From Stromatinia cepivora (lineage: Eukaryota; Ascomycota; Leotiomycetes; Helotiales; Sclerotiniaceae), in the NCBI GenBank assembly GCA_014898415.1, contig RCTD01000006.1, positions 682,001 to 746,000 of the forward strand: DNA of 64,000 nucleotides. Reading direction: 5' to 3'. Below, in pieces: positions 47,827 to 58,267 of this stretch (positions are counted from its first letter, which is position 1; the number at the start of each line of letters is the position of its first letter). The notes under the pieces are model-generated. The model worked only from the letters and a program-made list of their open reading frames with translations, ran no database searches and was not told the origin of the DNA. The position numbers and the translations under genes are program-made.

Positions 47827-48618
47827 GTTGAAAATTTCGAGGTATTGGCTGTTTATTCACACACTAGAGTTTCCCGACCTCGAAACGGGAAGATTTCCCT
47901 TGCTACAAATTTTGATAGCAGAAGCGCGAAGCAATTGCTCCAAAAAGAATTGATCAAATTAGTGGGTTGGTGTGTCAAGTTTAGGAGAAGTCGAACTTGA
48001 TTGTGTTTGGAAGGGGGGTGTTGTTGTTGGTTTTAAGTGGATAGGAAGAGGTATTGCAGAAGCAATATTGGGAGTGCTTAAGTATGTCTCCAACCCTCGC
48101 CTAGCAACGGAAAGGCCGTATAAACAATGGATGTATCAAGTAATCAAGAATTGGACTTGATTTTGTTTGGAGAGGTCGTTGTTCTTATAGGTTGTAAGGA
48201 AAAAGGATTGTAAAAGCAATGCGAGAGAGCTCTTAAATATTCCTCGAAATCTCGCCTAGCAACGGGGAGACCGTAAAAATAATAGATGAATGGATGTACC
48301 AAGTACAGAAGTAATTGCCTTGGACCGTGTTCAGAGACTTGACTTGTTGTATGATGTTGTATTTTGATGGGAAGAAGAAATCTTCTGGAGCGACGCGAAC
48401 AGTTCCTAAATAAATCTTGAAAACTCGCCTAGCGAACAGAAAACCGTATAAGCTGTATAGATTGTAGTGAGAAACACGCTAGTGCTCTTACGTATATCTT
48501 TAAAACTCACGCGCGGCGAAATGAAGAAGTTTCATAATCTAGTTTTCACATCGACCTTCTTCCAGAGTTTTACGCTATTTTTTGATTGAATATTTTAAGC
48601 GAACTCTTCTAAAGAATC
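47827..48618. repeat. Degenerate tandem repeats upstream of the unknown gene
   Basis: A diverged unit of ~155-175 bp recurs. Anchor copies of GCCTAGCAACGG begin at 48099 and 48254, and related GCCTAGCGAACAG at 48427, with a fourth trace near 48503. Each is preceded by a CTTAARTATN-like stretch and followed by CCGTA(T)AA. The array begins within a few hundred bases of the start of the unknown gene, so it may overlap its promoter. Confidence 0.6.
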
Positions 48619-49490
48619 TAATCGGTTATTTTCTAAATAACGCATATCAAATCTATATCAAAACATACTTTATATAATAAATTTTCAATTATTATATTTA
48701 TAAATAATTTATTATATAATATAGAATCTATTAATCAAAAAAATACAAATTTATTATTTGATCTATTTTCTAATCCCTTTAAACCTTCAATTGATTATAA
48801 TACAGAATTAACTTCTCTATCTCTTCCCACCCCTAATTTTGATATCTCCTAATTTTCATTCCAGCAAATTATAAATGATATTGAAGTTTGTATAAAGTAT
48901 AAACTATATAATACCCAAATTTCATCGTTATCCGATTTAAAACGAAATAAAGATTTGATTCTTGCAGCTAAAACTGGATTCGGAAAAACGACCGTTATTA
49001 TGGGCTAATAAACTTTAGTCCTATTCACAGCTCCTTTTTTGCAACCTTTATATACTTTAATAGGTTTTTATAATAATAAAACTGGATTAAAAGGATCATT
49101 GAATATATGAATATATGAATATCTATAATTTATAAATAAAAATAGAATAAATAAAGGATCTTATACTTTGAATATCATTTATAATATCTAGAATCCATTT
49201 CATACTATCTGATTCCATTTTAAAATTATAATATAATAAAGCTATTCTATATAATATATAAAATTTATCCTTTCAGATCTGAATTTAGAATCAAAGAAAC
49301 AACAATTGAATTATAATCATTCAGAATTTCATAAAAATAAAAAGTACAAAATATAAATAAATAATATATCTATTTATAATATAATTTTCAATTATTAATT
49401 ATAATATAATATAATTAAATGAAATCAATATATATTCAAAAAAACACGAAAAACAGATTCAAAACATACGATTTAGAAAACAGCCGATTA
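48619..49490. mobile_element. AT-rich TIR-flanked relic with helicase-like Walker A
   Basis: Inverted ends TAATCGGTTATTTTCTAAAT (48619-48638) and its near-perfect complement (49471-49490), differing at two positions, enclose 872 bp of extremely AT-rich sequence. TA flanks the inner repeat at both ends, as for Tc1/mariner-type insertion. On the plus strand 48964-48990 encodes AAKTGFGKT, a helicase motif I, in a short frame preceded by SDLKRNKDLIL and followed by stops. This looks like a decayed DNA-helicase-bearing sequence. Boundaries and class are tentative. Confidence 0.45.
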
Positions 49491-49589
49491 AACTCTCCTG
49501 ACGGAGATATTAAAAATCATATGACCGATGCCTCGAGAGTTAGGCACCCGCTAGACTAAGAAGTTCATAGACCTTGAAATGCACGATCA

Positions 49590-52500
49590 TCTGATGCAAT
49601 CAACAGAAGGCTACCATTCTCGCTCCATACTGTTGATTATAAAATTAGTAATAGTACGGCGAAGAATACGGAGTAACATACCTCCCAAGGATCCGCGTTA
49701 CTTAGAGCATCATCCCGAATCTCATCGGTTCTTCTGAACTCGAAGGTACTTTGCGCCTTTGAGCAATCTTCAAGATCAAAAGGTCAGCATTTGGTTAAAC
49801 AGATGTGTTTGCAAATAATGCTTTGTCTAAGTTGAGAAGTATGTAGATACTTAAACATAAGGATAGGCATGAATACCGAGACTAGAGAGGATGCGATGAA
49901 AGAACTTGGTATACTCACAAACTCTGTCTGATTTTTTGAAGGCAGGCTTCCGAGCGGCTGTATTGGGATTTGAGGCGCAACTTCCTCCGTTACCTTGGTT
50001 GTAGATGAGGGTTAGCATACATAAACGGAGTGACTTATAGAATCCACTCACCCCATATTGTGTATCCATTTTGAAATCTCAATCTAGGAACAACCCTCAC
50101 GCGAGCTGTATATGGCAACGAAGTTCTTTGATCGAAAACCATCTGATTAACACAATTCACACGGTTGGCAGGGAGTGAAATCTGTGCAGATGTCGAGGTG
50201 GCGTAAGTAGATGCTTCTGAGTGAGACGAAATGTTGGAAAAATTCCCATTGAATGTTGCCTTCATGTTAGCTTCCCAGCTATCTTTTACTCCATATTTGT
50301 AGCCGACTATTGCATCATGTTAGCAACTACTTACTGTGAGACTTATAGGTGCTGTCAACTTGCTAAATCCTCATCCCCGACTAACGCAGCAAGAAAGTTT
50401 ACAATGTCATGGAACAATTACTGTTCTCACTACCAGGAAGTCGGATATTTGGAGGGAAGATCGCTACAAGTTCACTTATAGCAACCCATCATCTTGAGAA
50501 CAGTACTTGCCACACCACTTTTTAAACATCCAGCTGCATGAGTGGGATCTTGTGCTACAGGAACTGAACATACCTTCAACTCCAGCGTTCACACCCCAAC
50601 TTTGACTGTCTGTGATAGTACTTGTCACAGAACTGGTTGAGCCTATTGTGACGACTATGCTATGAAATGTTAGCTCGTCTTATCAAAGATTCAAAGAAGC
50701 TTCGAGTTAAGACTTACGGAGTGGCTTGCGCCGGATATTCGGTCGTGTCAAGCTATATCATTCAAGTGAGCAGGAATCCCAAGTGGTAAGGCAGAAAGTT
50801 GTTTATACCTTCAAAGGTTTAAGATCTGTCACAATTGGTTTACCCCATATAATATCCGAAACCTAAACACATCAATAAATATTCGGCTCGCACTCATCAT
50901 GGATATTGGTTGATTTACCTCAACAACCCAATCGAAGAACTCAAGATTTGTACTATGGTTTGCCTTTATCCAATTTAGTAAAGTTTGTATAATTTGGAAA
51001 GCAAAACTTACGTCATAAGCCCTACCAGGTGGATTGTTCAAGCGCATGGTTCGAGAGTTTTGCTGGTTTGGTTTGGTAGGGTCTGTAACAGACATACCCA
51101 TATCTTGAGGTTTTTTACCAGCTAACCTTCCGCCATACAGGTACGACATGCCTAAATCTCCACCCATTGCACAGCAATCGTAGTTGATGTTATCGATGAC
51201 CTAGAGGAATATTTTGAGCATTCATTTCAATCATGGCCAAGTTGCTAAAGGTAGAAGGGCGAGGAAAGTTTGGTACATGTTCTTGAATAGCTTTTGTGGC
51301 AGCTAGATTACCATCTAGACCTTCCACCCTGAATGAGTTATTGCGCTGCACTAATTCAACGAGAGCAGCATAGGTTTTTGTCTTCCATTCGTCCCATTTC
51401 TATTCTATTATCAGCTTTCTGTGTGTCCGCGAAGGAAAGAGGTGGATATAATACGGCTTGAGCGAGTGCTTGTTAGCCTTTCTTCTTAGCTATGAAGAAC
51501 ACCAATTGTCTTGTTATGCTAGTATCTAAGGCGTCTGTGCTGATGAAATTGTTTGCAAGAGTCTGGCATAGTCAGCCTTGTGGAAGGAATGGTATAACTC
51601 TGATCAACTCACTTGATCAATTATAGGTATAACCATCTCGGTAAGAAGTGCCTTGTTGTACACAGACACAACCTCATCATACTTGTCAACTTTCGCCTTT
51701 CTATCAAGATCCAGTGCTGTGCCGAGTTGTAACTGGTAAGTCTGTATCGTTGTACTTGAAATTGTCCCATTTGGTAGGGCATTGAGTTTGCCTTTGGCCA
51801 AGGCGAATTTGTTTTTCGCATCTGTAACAGCCGCATTGGATGTCACAATCTGTTACCTTTTATCAGTCAAGCTTGGGAGATTTGGGGGTGGTAATCATAC
51901 AATCTGGTCTCTTGTGGTGGTTGGTGAATCCAAGTTGAGATCAATGAGATCTAGTTGATTCCGACAAGCTTGAAGAATAAGAGGCACTTGGACACCTAGC
52001 TCGCCGCCAATATAGTTCCTGTAAGTATCACATGCTATAATAATCGGCAGTCAGTAGTTCCTCTCAATGATCTTCGTAGGCTAGTTTAACGTACCTAAGT
52101 CGTAAGTTGTGACAAAATTTGACTTTTTCTCGGATACGAACACATCGAAATCCGATCCAATCTTGCTAGTCATTGTTGTTGAAAGACTATTTTGTGAGCA
52201 AAATAGAAGCAATGCATCCTAGAAACCATTCTTAGTACAATTAATTCAGGAACGGAGAGATATGTACTAACTTTGATCGGGGTAGAGTTAGTGATTGTAG
52301 TAAATGATTGAGGCTCGTTCTGTGGCACAATAGAATTTTGAAGTTGCATGACATATGTCTGCTTGAGACTCTCAAAAATGACGTTGAGACTGGCCTTGAC
52401 ATCTTCTTCGTTTTTTTAACCAAAGTGCCTTCTGAGTATTCATTGCGTTATCTGCCTCTTGGAGGAGATTAATCAAATAATAAATAATATTTATTATAGT

Positions 52501-55140
52501 AATGAAAGACTTAGTTATATTTAGACTTAATAGAATAAATCGAATATAATGAATTTGAAGTCAGAATAATATATAATAAAGTTTTTATTGCTTTTTCTGC
52601 TTATTATTTCGAAGGATTCTTTAAAGAAAATCTTCATATTTATAGTTTATAATGAAATTCTAATACATTCTATACTTATAAATAAAATCAATTTAAATCG
52701 AATCTTATAAGATTATTTTATATAATAAAAAGAAATAATAATCAATAATAATCAATAATATTTAATCTAGTAAATAAGAAAATTCTATATGCTTTTATTT
52801 TATTTTATTCTATTATAAATCAATTTGATATGATATATGACCGAATTTTTATATGATAATAAAATTTATAATATATAATAATATTATTAATATATCACGT
52901 GATTGTCCGATCATTGGTTCGGCTAATATTATCAAGTGATTTAATAACTTATTAGAGAATCTCATACTGTCGAAGTTGCGAAAAAGTCTTTTTTGTCTTG
53001 TTTATCAGACCATAGATATTCATTATCGAGTTTTTGACCGAAGCCTGATTTTTCTGTGTCACAAGCAGAGGTAGCACTAGCAGTGTATTGGCTGGCATTA
53101 CCAACTTGCGTGTTTCTTCCAAGTGTGGTCAGGGTATCTGTCAGAGTTTTCATGCTGGCCTGAGACAAAACAGTAGCCCAGACACCCCAAGAACTGGCAG
53201 CCTTCGATTTAATGCCAGATTTGTGTAGAATAAGAGCTGACTTTATAGCAGCTTCGTAGTCATTGGGCAAAGCCTGAGGATCGTACGTATCACCTTTGTT
53301 CGTCAAGGTGCTTGAAAGACTGTTCAACAAAATAACAAAAGCATTATCAATTTCTGTTGGTGATTGTAGGATGTTGTTTGTTGGGAAGACCTTTAATAAC
53401 TCGGTTCCAGTTGAGCCAATCAGATTGGTCAAGGAAGTGGACATCAAAGTCTTGATCCTACTCAGATTTGTTGAAGTGAGATTGACTTTGACGGCAGTAG
53501 CGGAGTTCGAGGCATCATCCTGAGCCCTCTTCACAGTGTCGGGTGGCATTTATGAGATGGAATTAGCAAGTTGACTGAGAAGTAGCGTCGCATTGCTATC
53601 AAATCTAGTGAAAAGTAATTGAGTTGATAAGACAGGATCGCTGAGTATACTGTCCGAGACAATGCTCAAGGCATTTGTGAAGGTTATCTGTACTTTGTTC
53701 AAAGCATTGTTCTGAGACAATTCAAAGATTGATGGCAAGTTCAATGGCTGCGAACGATTGATAGCATCTGCAAATGAGGGCATAAAGTCAGCAATTGTGC
53801 CACCTGTCAGTGGAACTCTAGTAGTAAGCTCTCGAGGGGAGACTAAGGCTTTAGAGAGCCCATCCCGAAGTAGTTTGAAGTATTCCAGATACTTTAGGGT
53901 GAAGTCTGTGAGTAAGATAAAATCTTTAATGCCATCAGCAAGATCATCCCGAGCCTCGCTTTTGAGGCTATCAGGTAGAATGAAGACTTCGATAGATTCG
54001 AAGACGGATGTTAAAAGTTTTCGGATGTTGTTCCTGTCGGTCGAGTTTGAATCGGTTTCTGGCTCCTGGTTCATGAGAGAATTTTTGAGCGTGGTAACCG
54101 TATCGACCTTATTCGTTCTAAACTGATTAAATATGATGAAAAGATGCCCAAAGAGTGGGCTTGTCACAGCTGTTCCAGGCGTTTCAGGTGTCCAGTGCCA
54201 AGTCATCGGATCTAGCGTTTCCACCTGCACGAAGCCTTTGTGCTGCTTGGGTCATCATACCAAGCTGTGAAAGGATTTCTTCGGTGAGGAGGCCGCCAGT
54301 TCGATTGTAGATGACGACTCGAGACGTGACTAATGCGGGACTGAAAAGGTCCATGCTAGAAGAAGTCAGGCAAGAACAAGAGAACTTCATGTGAGCATCT
54401 TCATATATCAGTCTCCGAAAGCCTCATACGTGGTGCATGCAATCGTACACTTTCATGGTAGAACGTAACTAGGTCCCTGATACGGTCCTCTGAACAATTT
54501 CAATTTAAGGAATATAACGCACTCATAATTGTTTCCTACGGCGCCTTGCCCCTCCGTATCGACAAAAGTCACCTTGACATTCTCGGTAGTTGGATCAACT
54601 GTTGTTTCCCCTTCTAGTGAAGAAAACCGAGGAAATGTCTTGGATAACATTTAGTCGCGTGACTATAAGTTTCGTGATCAATCTTACCAGGACTCTGGTT
54701 GGAATTTGAATTCCTTTTAGTGAAAGTCTCCATTCCTGGATATGTTGCAAATAGCTCTGTAGCAGTGCAGCCAGCAAGAATGTTCATCAAAGTAGACTTT
54801 CCGGAACGTGCAGGGCCCATTACGCTGATCATGTTCAAAGGGTCTTTGATTAGTCGTATAAAGTTGTTGGTAGGATCTTCGATGACCTTCAAGGCATATG
54901 CTTGATGAGCCGGCCTGTCATCGATCGGATTAGAAGAAGAGTCTGAGAGACTCATATCGAGCTATCGCATGGAATGAGAGGCTTCATCGCCTAGTGCTGC
55001 GATGCCCTCGGCTGTGAGTCCAGCTACGGGGGAGGTTGATTAGCATTGCACAATTGCAGGCCAAAGGACGAAGGCATACCTATTGTTACGGGGCTTTTGG
55101 TTTGGAATAGATGACCAGTTTCGAGGAACTCTATCGAATG
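49590..55140 (-). pseudogene. Broken GBP-like GTPase fused to aerolysin-like domain
   Basis: A large multi-exon gene on the minus strand, no longer intact. The N-terminal exon (from ~54955, with an earlier exon trace to ~55135) has a P-loop GPARSGKST; the next exon has the DxxG motif DTEGQG. A further block, LFSPALVTSRVVIYNRTGG, and FGHLFIIFNQFR follow, as in guanylate-binding/dynamin-superfamily GTPases. A long helical middle follows. The C-terminal exons (~50,900-49,900) end in a Ser/Thr-rich amphipathic hairpin segment flanked by YKYGVKDSWEANM and VNCVNQMVFDQRT, the style of aerolysin/ETX-MTX2 beta-pore-forming proteins. Breaks: TAG at 54962-54964, one extra A at 54715-54718, TAA at 53550-53552, an AT-rich insertion at ~52480-52960, an extra A at 52411-52417 and TAA at 51473-51475. 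The frame change near 54.2 kb is explained by a 55-bp intron (54170-54224). Exon limits are approximate. In vivo role unknown. Confidence 0.7.
52480..52960. mobile_element. AT-rich insertion inside the GTPase pseudogene
   Basis: About 480 bp of extremely AT-rich sequence separates two parts of one coding region (ending near 52965 and resuming near 52475 on the minus strand). The right end has a GC-richer piece with CACGTGATTGTCCGATCATT. No convincing terminal repeats or target duplication were found, so it may be a RIP-degraded fragment of a larger family. Confidence 0.5.
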
Positions 55141-55471
55141 AACAATGCTTGATTATGAGAAATTGAGTTCATGAAATGAGAATTTTGACTCTTTAGTGTG
55201 AAAGTTGAGAGAATGAATGCCAATCTTATAACTTCTCTGTCCATATGGTTTGACATCTTCATTGTGTTTGTTTCAAAGGACCAAAGCAGTGAAATGAACC
55301 TGTAAATCTCTCACCAAAAAGAGACCATAACCTGAAATTTTCACGAAGAAGCAGTGATCGTGCGAATTATTCACAGCTGTGGACCACACTCAGAGTGCTG
55401 ATAGGAACTTTACTATTCTTCCAAAGCTCTGATCCCGTCTTCCCCTTTTAAGATCGATACACAACAGCACA

Positions 55472-56034
55472 TCCCTAAGGGAGCTAGAAATACTTCCCCT
55501 TGTATATTTTTCATAGTTTTTGTAAAAATGAAGATCATAATGATTTTATTGGAAGAATAAATGGGTCCAAAATCAACGTTATATTTTTTGATTAATGATT
55601 TTCAAAATTAATATATTTATAAAGATCATTATATTTTGCAATTCTTTAAAATTTGAATTAATGATTTTAATTTTAAATTAAAATGATCAATTTTAAATTA
55701 AATCTATATATATTCTTTATAAATATAATTTTCGTGTTATAATGATAAAATAAATGATTTGGATAAAAAAAAATTCAAAAAATAAATAAGATTAATAATA
55801 AATTAAAATTAATAATAAATTATGATTGTAATTCGAAATAATAATAGTTTCATTTTTGCCGAGTTCGGAATATATAATCTTCCTATATATATTGTTCTTC
55901 AAATATTGAAAATCTAGTTTTTTGACTTTTGTTTAACAAATATATATATATGATATTCTTCCTATATAAATTTGGGATCCTTTTAGGAAGGATTCGGAAG
56001 TCTGTATGGGAAGTATTTTAAGGTCCTTTAGGGA
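55472..56034. mobile_element. MITE-like 563-bp TIR element
   Basis: Ends starting TCCCTAAGGGAGCTAGAAAT (55472-55498) and the complement of TCCCTAAAGGACCTTAAAAT (56034-56008) match at 23 of 27 positions in inverted orientation. The interior is very AT-rich and has no coding potential. No target duplication longer than two bases (CA) is visible. This looks like a small non-autonomous DNA element. Confidence 0.55.
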
Positions 56035-56035
56035 C

Positions 56036-56225
56036 AATATTCCATACATTCATGCCACAATTCATGTTGTACAATAATGAGTATGTCGTAGAAAAGAGAT
56101 TCAGTCAGTTGTGTTCTCTTTATCAAATACACAGCAATACAATATTCAATACATTCATGCCACATTTATATTGTACAACAATGAGGTACATTGTTCAGCC
56201 AGCTGTGTTTCTCGTGAAACTCAAA
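56036..56225. repeat. Two-copy ~105-bp tandem duplication
   Basis: TACATTCATGCCACA followed by a TTGTACAAYAATGAG stretch occurs at 56045-56081 and again at 56150-56185, and the flanking TTCAGYCAGYTGTGTT also repeats. It begins immediately after the MITE-like element. Confidence 0.65.
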
Positions 56226-58267
56226 AGTTCCCTCCATAATATGCCTCAAATATCCAGAAAGCATACAAATACAACATGGTGTGATGAACGGAAACGGTTA
56301 ATATTTGTCTTTGCCAATCTAAGTCTGGATCACTAGAAACAGCTTGAGAGGCATCGTGTAAGCTAATAGCTTGCAAATTAGCTTGATGATTTTTGCAGTT
56401 CCAATAGAAACTGTATCAAATATCGTGCTCAGAACACAATGCTACATTGCAAATTGCAAATTTGCCCGGATCTAAGCTTGTCACGTCACGTCACATTATA
56501 TCACATCATACCTATCTGTACTATCACACCTGAGTAGTCGGATAACATGATGATACACATGAGTACAACGACCGAACTTCAAGGACTCCATATCTGCTTC
56601 AGTTTAAGATTGAAGAAGGGAAATATGATGTCAAAAATATGTTTAAGAATATCTCCCAATAATAAATGAAATTGTAGAAGATAAGAGTATAGAAGCATAA
56701 TGGAAATGAGTATAAATAACTTTAAATTGATGATTTGAAACCTATAAATAAAGATTGTGAATAAGAGTTTTAACATTCAGTAAAAGATAATAAAAAAGAA
56801 CGAATCGTTATATTGTAAACGATCGATATATTAGTAACGGCAAGAGAATGAACTCGTATACAATATGAATATTGAAAGATATAAATTTTAAAAATGATCT
56901 ATGATTTATAGACAAGCTTTTAAAACAGTTATTTTTTCTATTTATAAATCCAACAAAAATTATTAATAATATCCATCTATAAATCAATAGATGAAAATGG
57001 AATAGTTATATCAAAACACATTCTTATACCTAACCACTTCACGAACAAATCCTTCTTTAAGCCTAACTCTCCAAAGGTGTCCCCAACATACTCTTAGTAA
57101 TCTAGTAACTCATATCTCCAATTCTCCTATCCACAACTCTCAATTCTCCTTCGCATACTAAAGAATTTCTCAACCAGGGATCTCACTCTTCCTTCCACCA
57201 AAAACACCAATTCCCATTACAGATAACAATACAGACAACATAATCATAAACCGTAAACTGTGAATACTTATATTCTTGAAATCTACAGCGAGGTCTTAAG
57301 GAACTGCGAGTGAAGAGTTGTTTCGAGGTCACTTCAACTAATACTTTCATCATATTGAGGTTTGATAAGAAGTCTTGTGAGTCGGTTGATGTATCAGTCA
57401 ATACTCCATAACTGAAATAAATCATAAGAAGTAGTATTGGTGCATTTGATACTAGGATGACTATATCGTTTGTATTGGCAGAGACAGTTGAAGATAGCTA
57501 TCGATAATTATACATACAGTAGCCGGTAAAGCCCCACGACGGCAAAAAGTCCCGGTTTCGATATTGATGTTTGTCACGGACCTCATGTACATCCATCACC
57601 ACGAATCTAAAGTTAGAATTCTAGCAATAAATACATTCAAAATCACATATACACACCTCTCACTTTCAACAGGCAGCAATATCAATCTACCAACTCATTG
57701 AATATTGTTAAAAAGTAGATCCATGCCTATCATCCAACCCCCTCCGAGAAGAAAAAGACAACGAGTTATTAAGTATCAGTATTTGTATGCGGAAGTCTCG
57801 CGAATCCTTCGCAGCTTCGGGTTTTGAAGAGAAAAGAAACAAATCCATCGAGAAATCCATCGCACAAAACAGGGGACCAAATACATTTTTACCATCCATG
57901 TATAACCGTTACTGCCAGTTTCTCCTTAAACATCTTCTATCCCTGCAGGAATGAACTACTCTTTTTGTGTATAACTCTTGCTGTGTATATGGTCCTCCTG
58001 TGACTATCGCCGTTGAACTCGAATTATGATGTGTAGTTTTTGGTGTTGTTGAAAGAAATGTAAATACATCGATTCGCCAAGAAAAGTCAGGCTAAAGGAG
58101 AGATATGATTTGGCGAATGTGAAAGAAAAATGCCACGCTATAAATCCACGAAGATACTGGAACGCCGAATAATATGTGAGTTGGGATAGATGGGCGAAGT
58201 GGCCCACCTCATTGCGACGAAGTAGCAAGCGCAACCGTTGACAGCTGAGAATTTTCCGACAAGAAAA
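56226..58267. other. Gene-free AT-rich region
   Basis: Two kilobases with only short unsupported frames. Contains CACGT/CATCA simple runs near 56480-56510. No RNA gene recognised. Confidence 0.5.

Noticed and set aside
49520..49570. tRNA-like sequence around GCCTCGAGAGTTAGGCACCC
   Set aside because: No complete cloverleaf with acceptor stem and T-arm could be built.
54170..54230. Apparent frameshift in the GTPase pseudogene near 54.2 kb
   Set aside because: A 55-bp intron with GT-AG ends (54170-54224) restores the frame, so it is not counted as a break.
56052..56336. 94-residue frame next to the MITE-like element
   Set aside because: Its first half is created by the local tandem duplication and no family resemblance is seen.
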